Notes: a model not told the origin generated them from the letters alone. 64,000 nt of DNA from Hymenobacter busanensis (GCF_008727865.1 NZ_VTWU01000008.1:1-64000); one strand, 5' to 3'; numbered from the stretch's first letter, positions 8,798 to 19,004 are shown. Numbers and translations: made by a program.

Positions 8798-10114
8798 ATG
8801 GCTGAAATTCAACCCGTGCGCGCCTGGCGCTACAATCCCGAGCTTAACCAGCAGATCGACCGGTACGTGTCGCCTTTGTTCGACGTGGTGTCGGCCAAGC
8901 AGCGGGAACAGCTCTACCAGAACCCGCTTAACAGCATCCATCTCTCGGTGCCGCGCGGCGACGACGCGGCCGGCGAGGCCCTGCGCCGCCTCACCGAATG
9001 GGAACAAACGGGCGTGCTGGAGCAGGACGCGCTGGCGGGCATTTACGTGTATTACCAGTATTTCCGGCTGCCGGGCAGCCACCACGAATACTGCCGCAAA
9101 GGCTTCATGTGCCACATTCGGGCCTACGATTGGCAGGAGCGCGTGGTGTTGCGTCACGAAAACACGCTGCCCACCGCTGTGAACGACCGCGCCGAGCTGC
9201 TGGCCCGCACCCAGTTCCAAACCAGCGCCACCCACGGCTTGTACCGCGACGAGGACTTTGAGCTGGAGCGCTACTGCGACGAAGCCATTCAGGACCCGCT
9301 CTGCCAAACCGAGGAAGACTACCAGGGCGCCCGCGACGTGCTGGCCGTGATTCAGGACGCCGCCGTTATCCAGCGTTTTCAAGCGGTGCTCAGCCAGCGG
9401 CAGGTCATTTTGGCCGACGGCCACCACCGCTACGAAGGCTCGCTGGCCTACCGGCAGGCCCGCCTGGCGGCCAACCCGCAGGCCACCGGGCACGAAGCCT
9501 GGAACTATCACCTGATGTACCTGACCAACGCGGCGGCCGACGACCTGCGCATTCTGCCCACGCACCGCCTGCTGCTGGAGCTGCCCGGCAACCTGACCGA
9601 TGCCGAGCTGCTCGCGCGCCTGGAGCCGTACTTCACCATCCGGCCGCTCGACGATGCGTTTTCCATGCCCGAAATCATTGCCGGCAAGCCCTGGGCCTTT
9701 GGGCTCTACCTCGGCGGCCAGCCCTACAAGCTGCGGCTGCGGCCCGAGGTGCACGAGCAGCTTGCCTGGAACACCACGCCCGAAGTGAAGGCGCTGGACC
9801 TGACGGTGCTGCACTACTTCGTGCTGGAGCGCGCCCTGGGCATTGTGGGGCCCGATGCCCAGCGGCAATGGACGGGCATTACCTACGTGCGCAACTTCCC
9901 CGAATGCCTGCAGCGCGTGGACTCGGGCGAGGCGCGTGCCGCCTTTATTACCAACGAAGTGACCATGGACGAAGTAGAGCGCGTGTGCCAGTCGGGCGCC
10001 GTGATGCCGCCCAAGTCCACCTTCTTCTACCCCAAAACGCTCGGCGGCCTGCTTTTCACCAGCATCCGCGACGACGAACCCGTGCCGTATGCCCCGTTTA
10101 CTGCTGGCCTCTAA
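8798..10114 (+). CDS. DUF1015 family protein
   Basis: Protein of 438 residues; the whole length matches DUF1015. Typical segments are the N-terminal VRAWRYNP, the region around YVYYQYF, the strongly conserved ILADGHHRYEGSL and a C-terminal MPPKSTFFYPKTLGGL. The DGHHRYE motif looks like an active-site or metal site, but no reaction is established. I chose the start at 8798 (MAEIQPVRAW). The 3' end overlaps the maf start by 26 bases, so the two genes are translationally coupled. Confidence 0.93.
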   Translation: MAEIQPVRAWRYNPELNQQIDRYVSPLFDVVSAKQREQLYQNPLNSIHLSVPRGDDAAGEALRRLTEWEQTGVLEQDALAGIYVYYQYFRLPGSHHEYCRKGFMCHIRAYDWQERVVLRHENTLPTAVNDRAELLARTQFQTSATHGLYRDEDFELERYCDEAIQDPLCQTEEDYQGARDVLAVIQDAAVIQRFQAVLSQRQVILADGHHRYEGSLAYRQARLAANPQATGHEAWNYHLMYLTNAAADDLRILPTHRLLLELPGNLTDAELLARLEPYFTIRPLDDAFSMPEIIAGKPWAFGLYLGGQPYKLRLRPEVHEQLAWNTTPEVKALDLTVLHYFVLERALGIVGPDAQRQWTGITYVRNFPECLQRVDSGEARAAFITNEVTMDEVERVCQSGAVMPPKSTFFYPKTLGGLLFTSIRDDEPVPYAPFTAGL

Positions 10115-10673
10115 TTCCCCGCGGCGGCGTCAGCTGCTCACCGACCTCGGCCTGCCCTACGAAGTGCGCCTGAAGGATGTGGACGAAAGCTACCCACCGG
10201 ACCTGCACCGCGCCGACGTGGCCGAGTACCTGGCCGCCCACAAAGCCAGCGCCTACCGCACCGAGCTGCTGCCTGGCGACGTACTGCTCACCGCCGACAC
10301 CATAGTGTGCCTCGACGAGCAGGTGCTCAACAAGCCTACCGACGAAACCGACGCCGTGCGCATGCTCACGCTCCTGCAAGGCCGCGCCCACGACGTTTAC
10401 ACCGGCGTGTGCCTGCTCACCGGCGAGGGCCAGCAAGTGGTGTTTTCCGACCAGACCCGGGTGCATTTCCGCCCGCTCAGCGAAACCGAAATCCGCTACT
10501 ACGTGCAGCAGTACCGGCCATTCGACAAAGCCGGCGCTTACGGTGCCCAAGATTGGATTGGGCTGGTGGCGGTGACGCGGTTGGAAGGCTCGTATTTCAA
10601 CGTGATGGGGCTGCCGGTACACCGCGTGTACGCCGAGCTGGAAAAGCTGGGCTTTGGAGTGCAAGCGCTCTAG
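10089..10673 (+). CDS. maf: Maf family nucleotide pyrophosphatase
   Basis: Protein of 194 residues. Maf proteins hydrolyse non-canonical or modified nucleoside triphosphates (e.g. dTTP/UTP or m7GTP) to the monophosphate. Motifs: LLLASNSPRRRQLL at the N-terminus, ADTIV, NKPTDETDAVRML, and DKAGAYGAQ with the conserved Lys. The YhdE-type (dTTP/UTP) specificity is likely but not certain. It starts inside the end of the DUF1015 gene and ends 15 bases before the stop of a convergent gene. Confidence 0.95.
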   Translation: MPRLLLASNSPRRRQLLTDLGLPYEVRLKDVDESYPPDLHRADVAEYLAAHKASAYRTELLPGDVLLTADTIVCLDEQVLNKPTDETDAVRMLTLLQGRAHDVYTGVCLLTGEGQQVVFSDQTRVHFRPLSETEIRYYVQQYRPFDKAGAYGAQDWIGLVAVTRLEGSYFNVMGLPVHRVYAELEKLGFGVQAL

Positions 10674-10688
10674 GCTGCCGCCTCCACC

Positions 10689-12353
10689 TTATTTCAAGTG
10701 AATTTGCCGGAGTTCGTGCATTGAGTTGCTTTCTAGAGCAACCCAGTACGTGCCCCGTGGCCAGCTCCGCACGTTCAGCTTGTAGTCGGTTTCGTTCAAT
10801 TCGTGCAGCAGCACGGGCTTGCCCAAAGCCGAGTACACCGTCAACCTGACAGGATCAGTGGCCGATCCTGCGCCCGTAACGTGTAGTTCGTCTACCACGG
10901 GATTGGGGAACAAAGCCAGTGGTGCGGCCGGTAGCCTGGGGCTGCTGGTTCGGAGCGGATCAAGTGTGAGGCGGGCCCAGAACCCGCTGACCGGGCTGGC
11001 CGGCCCGGTGAGGGTGAACGGCCCAAACACCCCGCTCGACTCAAAATTACCGGTCCAGTACACGGCCTGGTCGCCCAGCAAAGCCACATCCGAAGCCCCA
11101 TTGCTACCCGGACCGCCGGAGGCGAGGCGCCACTGCAGCGCGCCGGCGGGAGAAAATGCAGCCAGCACCGAATAACGCGAAACTGTTTCTGTGCCCCATG
11201 CAGCAACCACGCGGTTGACATTGGCGGCCAACGTCACCCCGGTATTGGTGTAGCCAAAAGCAGTGCTGACATTCCCCACCGGCTGAATCCACGTCTGCGA
11301 GCCGCTGCCGGCGTTCAGACGCGCCACGTAACCAGTCATCGTCGTGCCGGCAAATAGGGCTGTTCCGTCAAAAATTTCATTGCCTTTGAACGTGCCCGCG
11401 AGGTAGCATTCCTTGCCATACACGGCCAGGCCGGTGCCCATCGACACATCGTTGGTCCCGAACGCGAGGCTTGGTTTTTTACTGGCTTTCAGCCAGCTGG
11501 CAACTCCGGTAGCAGCCTGCAAGCGCGCCACAAACGTTTGGCTGGGCGAGTTGCTATCCGGCAGCCGCAACCCGCCAAGCTCCAGCGCCGAGCTGAAAAA
11601 CCCGGTGGCAAAGCAATTCCCGGCATCGTCGACGGCGACTTCGTTTACTCGCGAGCCGTACACGCCGCCGTCGTGGTTGCCCAACGTGACCCACTGCGCC
11701 TCCCCAACCACGTTGTAAGCGGCCACAAAGCCCGTCCGCCGTCCCGGCGAAACCCGAACCGGCCCGAAATCGATGGTGCTGCCACCGCCCAAACGCCCGC
11801 CGATGTAAAATATGGAAGCGCCCGGTTTCATGGCAATGGATTTCCCTTCTGAGTAATCCAGGTCGTTGCCAATGCCACGGCTCCAGAGGGTGGTACCGGA
11901 GCTAGCGGAGCAGCGCAGAACGAGCACCGCCGCGAAAATCGGGGATGCCACGGTACTGGCGGCGCCGGTATTGACCGTGAGGGTGCCGGTGAAGGACCCC
12001 ACCACATACACACTGCCGATGCCGTCGAATGCAATACGCGACCCATACGCCGAGGCGCCGGCTCCGCCTACCTGGCGCACCCAAATCAGATTGCCGGCCG
12101 CATCCAGCCGGGCCACAAACAGGTCTGCCCGGCCCACCGGCACCATAGTCTTTTTCCCGCCGGGATAAGGCGAGGTAAAACTGATCTGCGTGGAAAAGCT
12201 GCCCGTGACGTAGGTGTCGCCGCTGGCTGGATCAGCCGCCACGCTGGTTACAGCCACTTGGTTGAGCGCCCGGGCTGTTTCCCAGTGCACCTGACTCCTC
12301 CCTGGCACTACCGCACCGACTACGCAAATCAGGAATACGAACAGGGCTTTCAT
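10689..12353 (-). CDS. Secreted beta-propeller-like protein with T9SS sorting domain
   Basis: Protein of 554 residues with a signal peptide (MKALFVFLICVVGAVVPGRSQ). The body is made of repeats with the pattern DPASGDTYVTGSF, DGIGSVYVVGSF, DDAGNCFATGFF and YLAGTF, like SBBP beta-propeller repeats. The last 80 residues are a type A T9SS sorting domain (LFPNPVVDELHVTG ... YKLNVRSWPRGTYWVAL). It should be exported through the Sec system and then across the outer membrane by T9SS. Substrate unknown; such proteins are often surface-attached. Convergent with maf. Confidence 0.9.
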   Translation of the reverse strand: MKALFVFLICVVGAVVPGRSQVHWETARALNQVAVTSVAADPASGDTYVTGSFSTQISFTSPYPGGKKTMVPVGRADLFVARLDAAGNLIWVRQVGGAGASAYGSRIAFDGIGSVYVVGSFTGTLTVNTGAASTVASPIFAAVLVLRCSASSGTTLWSRGIGNDLDYSEGKSIAMKPGASIFYIGGRLGGGSTIDFGPVRVSPGRRTGFVAAYNVVGEAQWVTLGNHDGGVYGSRVNEVAVDDAGNCFATGFFSSALELGGLRLPDSNSPSQTFVARLQAATGVASWLKASKKPSLAFGTNDVSMGTGLAVYGKECYLAGTFKGNEIFDGTALFAGTTMTGYVARLNAGSGSQTWIQPVGNVSTAFGYTNTGVTLAANVNRVVAAWGTETVSRYSVLAAFSPAGALQWRLASGGPGSNGASDVALLGDQAVYWTGNFESSGVFGPFTLTGPASPVSGFWARLTLDPLRTSSPRLPAAPLALFPNPVVDELHVTGAGSATDPVRLTVYSALGKPVLLHELNETDYKLNVRSWPRGTYWVALESNSMHELRQIHLK

Positions 12354-12670
12354 CGCAGTACAGTAGAGGTTGAACCATCACGTTTCGGCAGAACTTTACG
12401 CTACATCGCCGTGCCTGTTATCCATGCAACCCCAAGCGGATGTACAAGACCCGACGCACCAAGGCCCAAGCGGCCGGCTAACCGACCTGAATGTATTGCA
12501 CGAAAAACATTAATTCTATAACATATTCATGTGGCAGTATATCCTAAAAATTTCTGCGTGGGCAGTTGCTGTCATCGTTATTGCTGAAGCCTGCCTGGGC
12601 CAAATGGGCGCCCACAAAAAAAGGCCGGTAGACGCTGCTACCGGCCTTTTTACTACTTAAACAAAGCGTA
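12354..12670. other. Intergenic region upstream of the T9SS cargo gene
   Basis: 317 bases without a gene. The part 12500-12545 is AT-rich (TTAATTCTATAACATATTC) and may hold the cargo-gene promoter on the minus strand. The catalase terminator lies at 12619-12651. Confidence 0.5.
12619..12651 (-). terminator. Terminator of the catalase gene
   Basis: An 11-base stem (AAGGCCGGTAG / CTACCGGCCTT) with a short loop, flanked by an A-run that reads as a T-run on the minus strand, 20 bases past the catalase stop. Confidence 0.85.
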
Positions 12671-14383
12671 CTAATACGGCTTGGCTTCGTGGCTTTGCGC
12701 TTCGGCCTGGGCCACGGCTGCTTCCTGTTTGGCTTCGTTCTGCTGATTGCCTCCTTCGCTCTGCTTGCCGCTGCGGGCAGCTTGCAGGCCGTCGGCAAGG
12801 CGCTTGCCCCAGTCTGGGTCGCAGTTGGTGCACAGCTCCACCATTTTGTCGCTCACGCGGCGGTCGGCATCGGCCAGGGCACCCACCATGTTGTTGATGA
12901 GGTCGTTTCGCTCCCAGTCTTCGTGCAGGCGGTACCGCTCGCCGGCCTGCTTGAAGTTGTTCTGCCGGTCGATGGTCTGGCGCATCACGCGGCCCGTGTA
13001 TTGTGGCATGTGGTCGGGAGCCGAGCGGGGCGCCTCTTTCAAGCCGTTCAGGCTGCTGGGTTCGTAGTTGATGTGCAGGTTCTGATCGGGCGCCGAGTCG
13101 ACGTGGTAGGCCATTTGCCCGTCGCGCTGGTTGGTGGCCACGTGCTTTTTGGGGGCGTTAATAGGCAGTTGCAGGTAGTTGGTGCCCACGCGGTAGCGTT
13201 GCGTGTCGGAGTACGAGAACGTACGACCCTGCAGCATCTTGTCGTCGGAGAAATCGAGGCCATCGACCAGCACGCCGGTACCGAAGGCCGCCTGCTCCAC
13301 CTCGGCGAAGTAGTTTTCGGGGTTGCGGTTCAGGGTCATCTTGCCCACGGGCAGGAACGGGAACTGATCCTGCGGCCAAATCTTGGTGTCGTCAAGCGGG
13401 TCGAAGTCCAGCTCGGGGTGCTCATCATCCGACATAATCTGCACGCACAGTTCCCACTCGGGGAAGTTGCCGGCCTTGATGTTGTCGAACAGGTCCTGGG
13501 TGGCGTGGTTGAAGTTTTTGGCCTGAATAGCCTCGGCTTCCTGCGCCGTGAGGTTTTTTATGCCTTGCAGCGGCTCCCAGTGGTATTTCACCAGTACGGC
13601 TTCGCCTTGGGCATTCACCCACTTGTAGGTGTTCACGCCCGAGCCCTGCATCTGGCGGTAGTTGGCCGGAATGCCCCACGGCGAAAACAGGAACGCCACC
13701 ATGTGCATGGCCTCCGGCGTGTTGCAGATGAAGTCAAAAATCCGCTCCCCGCTCTGGCGGTTGGTTACCGGGTCGGGCTTCTGGGAGTGAATCAGGTCGG
13801 GGAACTTCATGGCGTCGCGGATGAAGAACACCTTGAGGTTGTTGCCCACCAAATCCCAGTTGCCGTCCTCGGTGTAGAACTTCACCGCAAAGCCGCGCGG
13901 GTCGCGCAGGGTTTCGGGCGAGTGGCCGCCGTGGCCCACCGTGGAGAAGCGCACGAATACCGGCGTCTGCTTGCCTTTCTGCTGAAACAGTTTGGCCCGG
14001 GTGTACTTCGCAATCGGCTCCCCGCCTACCGTGCCGTAGGCTTCGAATACGCCGTGGGCCCCGGCCCCGCGGGCGTGCACCACGCGCTCGGGAATCCGCT
14101 CCCGGTCGAAGTGGCTGATTTTCTCAATGAAGGCGTAGTTTTCCAACGTAGCCGGGCCGCGGTTGCCCAGCGTCCGGATGTTCTGGTTGTTGGTGAGCGG
14201 GTGGCCCTGCCGGGTGGTCAGCGTTTGGGCATTCTCGCCCTCGGCCGTGCGCGGGTCGCGCGACGAGCCGGAGCCCGTTACGGCCGTGCCGGTGCCGTCG
14301 GCGGGCGTGTGGCCGTTGCCGTTTGGGTGACCGTTGTGGCCGTTCGAGCCGTGGTCCTGGGGATTTTGGGGGTTGGGAGTCAT
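12671..14383 (-). CDS. Monofunctional haem catalase
   Basis: Protein of 570 residues that converts H2O2 to water and O2. The start at 14383 ([10 protein letters not shown]) gives a Gly/Asn/His-rich N-terminal tail, then the catalase core. Catalytic His103 lies in [11 protein letters not shown], the catalytic Asn in DLVGNN, and the haem-ligand Tyr in [10 protein letters not shown]. Other family segments are [24 protein letters not shown] and [12 protein letters not shown]. The length suggests a clade without a full C-terminal flavodoxin-like domain; the tail is Gln/Ala/Glu rich. No OxyR or PerR gene is adjacent. A terminator follows. Confidence 0.96.
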   Translation of the reverse strand: MTPNPQNPQDHGSNGHNGHPNGNGHTPADGTGTAVTGSGSSRDPRTAEGENAQTLTTRQGHPLTNNQNIRTLGNRGPATLENYAFIEKISHFDRERIPERVVHARGAGAHGVFEAYGTVGGEPIAKYTRAKLFQQKGKQTPVFVRFSTVGHGGHSPETLRDPRGFAVKFYTEDGNWDLVGNNLKVFFIRDAMKFPDLIHSQKPDPVTNRQSGERIFDFICNTPEAMHMVAFLFSPWGIPANYRQMQGSGVNTYKWVNAQGEAVLVKYHWEPLQGIKNLTAQEAEAIQAKNFNHATQDLFDNIKAGNFPEWELCVQIMSDDEHPELDFDPLDDTKIWPQDQFPFLPVGKMTLNRNPENYFAEVEQAAFGTGVLVDGLDFSDDKMLQGRTFSYSDTQRYRVGTNYLQLPINAPKKHVATNQRDGQMAYHVDSAPDQNLHINYEPSSLNGLKEAPRSAPDHMPQYTGRVMRQTIDRQNNFKQAGERYRLHEDWERNDLINNMVGALADADRRVSDKMVELCTNCDPDWGKRLADGLQAARSGKQSEGGNQQNEAKQEAAVAQAEAQSHEAKPY

Positions 14384-14561
14384 AGGCGGGCTGGTTGAAA
14401 TGGTGACGTAAGCTATACCAACAAGCCCCGACTTCTGTTTGCCTTTCGGAGAATTATTCTCCACTAGACAATTAGGCAGTGCGCGCAGCCCGCTGGAACG
14501 GCCGGCTATGCTACTCAACCCGCCAGACAATAACAAGCCGTACTGCCAGCTACTTACCTCC

Positions 14562-15719
14562 TCACAGCTTCACGCGCGAAGCCACCGCCGCCACGCACAC
14601 GCCCATCACCGCAATAAGCGCGTAGGAAACGCGCAGGCTGGTAGCGCCGGCCACTATCCCGATGATCGGGGGGCCAACCAGAAAACCCAGAAAACCGATG
14701 GTCGACACGGCCGCCAGTGCCATACCCGCCGGCATCACCGTAGAACGGCCGGCCGCGCTGTACACCAGCGGCACCACCGACGACGTGCCGAAGCCCACCA
14801 GCATAAAGCCCAGCACGGCCGTGATGAGCGTGGGAAACAGCACCGCCACCAGCAGGCCAAAAGCCGTGAGCATGCCGCTCAGCTGAATCACCCGCTTTGA
14901 CCCCAAGCGGGCCGTAAGGCGGTCGGCGCCGAAGCGGCCCAAAGCCATGGTGCTCATAAAGGCCGTGTAGCCAGCGCCCACCCAGGCTTTTTCGGCGTGC
15001 ACTACTTTCTTGAAGTAGACGCCGCTCCAGTCGAACATGGCGCCTTCGCAAATGAGGGCGCAAAAGGCAATGGCTCCCAGACCCAGCAGGGTGCGGTCGG
15101 GCATCACAAAGGCGGGCTGTTCTTCATCGTCGGCTGCGGCGTGGGGCAACAGAGCACCGGAAGTAAGCAGGGCGCCCGCCGCAACCAAGCCCGTAATCAG
15201 CAGAAAGTGGAACTCCGGCAATACGCCCCAGCCAATCATGGCCGTGCCGATGAGGGCACCGGTGAAGCCGGCCAAGCTCCAAACGCCGTGAAACGAGGCC
15301 ATGATGGGTTTCTCGTACAGCGCCTCCACGCCCACGGCCTGCGTGTTGATGGAAATGTTCATCAGGTTGCTGGCGAAGCCAAACGCCACCAGACACGGCA
15401 CCAGCAGCCACGGCCCCTCGGCCCAGCCCAGCCCCACCAGCGACAGGCTGTAGAGCGCGGCCCCGGCAATGGCGGTGTGGCGGCTGCCGTATTTGTGAAT
15501 CAGCCAGCCCGTGAGCGGCAACGACGGCAGTTGGCCCAGCGGAATAGCCAGCAGCAGGAGGCCCAGCGTGGCGTCGGAAAAGCCCATGCGCTGCTGGATG
15601 GCGGGAATGCGCGAAGCCCAACTGGAAAAGATCAGTCCTTGCAGGAAAAACCAGGCCGCTACCGCTAAACGGTGCGTGCGGGGCGCAGCCGGTGCGGCTG
15701 CGGTAGTCATAGAAATCAT
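14562..15719 (-). CDS. MFS transporter, YbjJ-like
   Basis: Protein of 385 residues with about 12 membrane segments. The start at 15719 (MISMTT) is chosen because AGGAGG sits 6 bases upstream on the minus strand, a rare clear Shine-Dalgarno sequence in this window; the ATG at 15710 is the alternative. The N-terminal half has [20 protein letters not shown] and [10 protein letters not shown], typical of the YbjJ group of the major facilitator superfamily. Substrate unknown (related transporters handle sugars or small acids). It lies between catalase and a small secreted-protein gene on the same strand with wide gaps. Confidence 0.88.
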   Translation of the reverse strand: MISMTTAAAPAAPRTHRLAVAAWFFLQGLIFSSWASRIPAIQQRMGFSDATLGLLLLAIPLGQLPSLPLTGWLIHKYGSRHTAIAGAALYSLSLVGLGWAEGPWLLVPCLVAFGFASNLMNISINTQAVGVEALYEKPIMASFHGVWSLAGFTGALIGTAMIGWGVLPEFHFLLITGLVAAGALLTSGALLPHAAADDEEQPAFVMPDRTLLGLGAIAFCALICEGAMFDWSGVYFKKVVHAEKAWVGAGYTAFMSTMALGRFGADRLTARLGSKRVIQLSGMLTAFGLLVAVLFPTLITAVLGFMLVGFGTSSVVPLVYSAAGRSTVMPAGMALAAVSTIGFLGFLVGPPIIGIVAGATSLRVSYALIAVMGVCVAAVASRVKL

Positions 15720-15987
15720 AGCTTCCCTCCTTCTGCAAAACCGCCAACAACGGCTTTGGGTGGCACAATCGACGCACCAGCGGCCCTTCTGGCGGTGGCG
15801 CAAACGCACGAACAGGCCCGAGGGGACGACCTGCTTGCGCGCCCCGAAGATACGGGTGCCCGGTACTACCCGTTGCTACGGTGTCGCCGACTCAACGCAA
15901 GAAAAAGGCTGAACCCAGCTCACCAAGACAGAAAATCGATTGCGAAGCGGAAGAATAATTTGCTTCGCTTGTCCTATGGGAATGTTC

Positions 15988-16305
15988 TTAGCCGAGTAGG
16001 CCGGTGCGGCCCAGCAGGCGGTACCGGTGAGGCGTTTTGGTTTCGCTGGATTCGGCGTAGGCCCGTACCAAGCGGCCAATGGCCCGCACGGCCGAGGCGC
16101 GGGCTCCTTCGGGCACTTTGCGGGCCGCGTCGCGCGCCGCATAGGCCGTCGAGCGGCGCAGCGCATCCGAATTGGGATGCCACCATACGTCTGGTTGTAG
16201 TTGCGGCACCGACCACTCGGTGTGGGCAGTTGCAGCTTTGGGCTGAGCGGTCAGTAAGCCGGCCACTACCACAAGGCCGTTGGCTATCCAGTGAAGATTG
16301 TTCAT
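15988..16305 (-). CDS. Small putative secreted protein
   Basis: Putative protein of 105 residues beginning MNNLHWIANGLVVVAGLLT, a plausible signal peptide cleaved near PKAATAHT. The rest is basic and Ala/Arg rich with no recognised domain. The start at 16305 is chosen for the signal peptide. A 14-base perfect palindrome lies just upstream. The coding call rests on the signal peptide only, so it is moderate. Confidence 0.5.
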   Translation of the reverse strand: MNNLHWIANGLVVVAGLLTAQPKAATAHTEWSVPQLQPDVWWHPNSDALRRSTAYAARDAARKVPEGARASAVRAIGRLVRAYAESSETKTPHRYRLLGRTGLLG

Positions 16306-16308
16306 ACT

Positions 16309-16322
16309 ACCAATCGATTGGT
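16309..16322. promoter_or_regulatory. Perfect 14-base palindrome
   Basis: ACCAATCGATTGGT, 3 bases upstream of the putative start of the small secreted protein. It could be an operator; chance cannot be excluded. Confidence 0.35.
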
Positions 16323-16510
16323 GGGTAATAGCTGCGGCTGACGCGACCTTGTCCATAGCGGCCCGTTGGCCGCTCATTGGCTCCTGTTGCGTCGGCAAGC
16401 AGCAGCAGTACAAAGAACCACCTGGGATTCGCTCAGCACAATCACACAACGATGTATTGCGCCTCGCATAAGTATGTGAGCGAGGAAGGTGCCCTGCAGT
16501 AGAGCCGTAA

Positions 16511-16543
16511 AAAAGCCCGCTGGAGGGCGGGCTGCAGCGGGCT
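16511..16543 (-). terminator. Terminator of the DUF4259-EamA operon
   Basis: A 9-base stem AGCCCGCTG / CAGCGGGCT with a GC-rich inner part, followed on the minus strand by a T-run (GCTTTTTTAC). Confidence 0.85.
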
Positions 16544-16563
16544 ATTTACTTTGTTGGAAGACA

Positions 16564-16992
16564 TTAATGGCCGCGGGCCAGCAACGCAATGCCGCCCACA
16601 ATCAGCAGCAAGCCCAGCACTTGCGGCAGCGTCAGGGTTTCGCGCAACACCACCAGCCCCAGCACGGCCGTCAGCAGCACCGAGCCTCCCACAATTACCG
16701 GCGTCCCCACCGACGACGGCACCCCACGGCTGAAGACCACAAAGGTGAGAATTTCGGCCAGCCCCACGCCTAGCCCGGCCAACGCCGCCAGCCACAGCCC
16801 TTGGCTGCTAATGGGCAGCGGCTGGCCCTGCAGCTTGAGGCGCACGAGCCACACCCCACCCAGCGCGGCGGCCACCAGCTGCAATACCACGGCCCCCACG
16901 GCTGCCGGCACGTGGTCGGCAGCCAGCTTGATGAAGAAGTTGTAGAAGGCAAGGCTCAGGGCGGTAAGCAGTGCCAGAAGCAGCCAGGGCAT
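16564..16992 (-). CDS. EamA-type small multidrug/metabolite transporter
   Basis: Protein of 142 residues, one EamA unit of about five hydrophobic helices, half the size of usual 10-helix DMT transporters, so it would have to work as a dimer. Family signs are the N-terminal ALLTALSLAFYNFFIKLA and the C-terminal GGSVLLTAVLGLVVLRE followed by GLLLIVGGIAL. Inner membrane; substrate unknown. It begins 4 bases after the DUF4259 stop on the same strand, so they form an operon that ends at a strong terminator. Confidence 0.88.
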   Translation of the reverse strand: MPWLLLALLTALSLAFYNFFIKLAADHVPAAVGAVVLQLVAAALGGVWLVRLKLQGQPLPISSQGLWLAALAGLGVGLAEILTFVVFSRGVPSSVGTPVIVGGSVLLTAVLGLVVLRETLTLPQVLGLLLIVGGIALLARGH

Positions 16993-16996
16993 AAGG

Positions 16997-17401
16997 TTAT
17001 TCTTCCAGCCCCAACCGCGTCAGCAGGTTCTGCTGCAGCTGTTGCCAGGCGGCGTAATTCTCGTTTTCGGCCCACAACTCCTGCAGCTCCGACTTGCGCA
17101 GCACCGCCTGCACGGCTTCAATGGCCAGCTCCTGCAGGTCTTCCTGCCCGTCGGCATCGAGTTGGGTTGTGGCCGGTAGCAGGCCCACGGGCATGTCGGC
17201 AGCGGGCTTGCCGATGACGGCGGCCACCAGCTCGGCAGCGGCCAGGGCTTGGCTGGCCTCGGCAGCTTCCAACTGGCCTTCTTCCTCGGCGGCCGTGGCC
17301 AGGGCTTCGTAGAGCACGGCTTCGTTGGGGCGTTGGCGAAAATCCTCGGCGAAGTCAGCCGCCGCGTCGTTGTCGAAATTGTGGTAGTCCCAGGTGGCCA
17401 T
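16997..17401 (-). CDS. DUF4259 domain protein
   Basis: Protein of 134 residues, acidic and cytoplasmic. The N-terminal MATWDYHNFDNDAAADF matches the DUF4259 pattern (usually MGxWGxxxFENDxAxDF). The C-terminal half is helical (LRKSELQELWAENENYAAWQQ), also typical of this family. Function unknown. Immediately upstream of, and probably co-transcribed with, the EamA-type transporter. Confidence 0.85.
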   Translation of the reverse strand: MATWDYHNFDNDAAADFAEDFRQRPNEAVLYEALATAAEEEGQLEAAEASQALAAAELVAAVIGKPAADMPVGLLPATTQLDADGQEDLQELAIEAVQAVLRKSELQELWAENENYAAWQQLQQNLLTRLGLEE

Positions 17402-17469
17402 AGAGCTAGCTCGTGTTTAAATGGAGAGAGGAAGCTAATACGCAAAAACGGCTGACAGCGCCGTCCGCA

Positions 17470-18018
17470 TCATCTTGTGTGCAAGCTGTCGGTTGGCATC
17501 GGGAAAGTTGGGTTGGCCCCGTTGCGGGCTACCGAATCGGGCATCGGCCCGGTGCCAAACACTTCGTATACGTTGCCCACCTGCCGCTCCGAGGTGAGTT
17601 GGTCTGCTTTGGTTGCATTCCCATACTGCCGGTATACAACACTGGCCCCGTGCAACACTGTGGGCCCAAGCAGCAGCAGCGGCAACCACGCCAGTGCCGG
17701 CGAAAAGCCCGCTTCACGTAATGCCAGCCGTCCTCTGAAAGCCACCGCCCAAAACAGCAGCGAGAAGACACCCGCCGCTGCAGAAGCCGACAACGTACCC
17801 ACGTACATCATAAAGCTGAACGGATTGCTGTTCTCCGATTCAGGAATGGCCTGCGGCAAGGCCGAAAGCGGCGGGTATATGGTCCAGCCTTGCAGTTCCG
17901 CCCCGCGCAGCCACAGGGCGCCGTCGAACCAGATATAACTGACGACAATGGCCCCAAAAGCCGCCACCGCAGCGCCAAGGGAGCAGTACCACAGCCCAAC
18001 GACCCAGCGGCCACTCAT
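17470..18018 (-). CDS. Membrane protein of unknown function, downstream of gpsA
   Basis: Protein of 182 residues with three probable membrane helices (about 8-30, 70-92 and 104-126) and a polar C-terminal tail. No family recognised. Its ATG overlaps the gpsA stop (ATGA), so it is translationally coupled to gpsA; that does not by itself show a shared function. Confidence 0.75.
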   Translation of the reverse strand: MSGRWVVGLWYCSLGAAVAAFGAIVVSYIWFDGALWLRGAELQGWTIYPPLSALPQAIPESENSNPFSFMMYVGTLSASAAAGVFSLLFWAVAFRGRLALREAGFSPALAWLPLLLLGPTVLHGASVVYRQYGNATKADQLTSERQVGNVYEVFGTGPMPDSVARNGANPTFPMPTDSLHTR

Positions 18019-19004
18019 CTAAACTTCTCCTTCAAAATTTCCAACTCCACGGCCGGCGAAATCTTCTCGTAGAGCACGTGGTAGGCGGCCGTGGTGATGG
18101 GCATGTTCACGCGCAGGTCTTTGTTTAGCTCGTAAATGCTCTTGACGGCATAGTAGCCCTCGGCAATCATGTTCATCTCCATCTGCGCCGACTTCACCGA
18201 GTAGCCCCGGCCCACCATGTTGCCGAAGGTGCGGTTGCGCGAAAACTGCGAGTAGGCCGTCACCAGCAAGTCGCCGAGGTAAGCCGAGGCCGACAGGTCG
18301 CGGGGCTGGGGACTGAGGGCGTAGAGGAAACGGCGGATTTCCTGCACGGCATTGGCCACCAGCACGGCCTGGAAGTTGTCGCCGTACCCGAGGCCGTGGG
18401 CCACGCCGGCGGTCAGGGCAATGATGTTTTTCATGACGGCGCAGTACTCGATGCCGTCGAGGTCGGCAGCCGGGTGCGCCTTCACGTAGCGGTTGCGCAG
18501 GCGCTGGCAGAAATCCTCGGCCAGGGCCAGGTCGGGCGAGCCGATGGTGAGGTAGCTCTGCTTTTCCAGCGCCACTTCCTCGGCGTGGCAGGGGCCGGCC
18601 ACTACCCCTACCCGGTCGCGGGTTACTTTAAACCGCTCCATGGCGTAGTCGGTCACCAGCTCGTTGCGCCCCGGAATCATGCCCTTGATGGCCGAAATGA
18701 TGCGCTTGTTCTTGAACGCGTCGCGGTCGAGCTTGTCGAGGGCTTCCTTCACGAAAGCTGCGGGCACGGCCAGCACCACCCAATCGGCGTCCTTCACCAC
18801 CTCCCCGATGTCGGTAGAAGGCGTGACGCGGGTGAGGTCGAACTGCACCGACGAGAGGTAGCGGGCGTTGTGGCGGGTGCTGCGCAGGTGCTCCACGTCG
18901 GCTTTGTTGCGCATCCACCAGCTCACGCGGGCGCCGTTTTCGGAGAGAATCTTGGCAAGCGCGGTGGCCCACGAGCCGCCGCCAATCATGGCTATTTTAT
19001 CCAC
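18015..19004 (-). CDS. gpsA: Glycerol-3-phosphate dehydrogenase [NAD(P)+]
   Basis: Protein of 329 residues. It reduces dihydroxyacetone phosphate to sn-glycerol 3-phosphate for phospholipid synthesis. The start is GTG at 19004, giving (M)DKIAMIGGGSWATALAKIL with the Rossmann GGGSWA; the next ATG would cut into the first beta strand, and upstream in-frame sequence looks non-coding. Other motifs: SAIKGM, the catalytic Lys in MKNIIAL followed by GLGYGDN, and GRNELVTDY. Slightly shorter than the E. coli enzyme (339). The membrane-protein gene follows with a 4-base overlap. Confidence 0.95.
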   Translation of the reverse strand: MDKIAMIGGGSWATALAKILSENGARVSWWMRNKADVEHLRSTRHNARYLSSVQFDLTRVTPSTDIGEVVKDADWVVLAVPAAFVKEALDKLDRDAFKNKRIISAIKGMIPGRNELVTDYAMERFKVTRDRVGVVAGPCHAEEVALEKQSYLTIGSPDLALAEDFCQRLRNRYVKAHPAADLDGIEYCAVMKNIIALTAGVAHGLGYGDNFQAVLVANAVQEIRRFLYALSPQPRDLSASAYLGDLLVTAYSQFSRNRTFGNMVGRGYSVKSAQMEMNMIAEGYYAVKSIYELNKDLRVNMPITTAAYHVLYEKISPAVELEILKEKFR

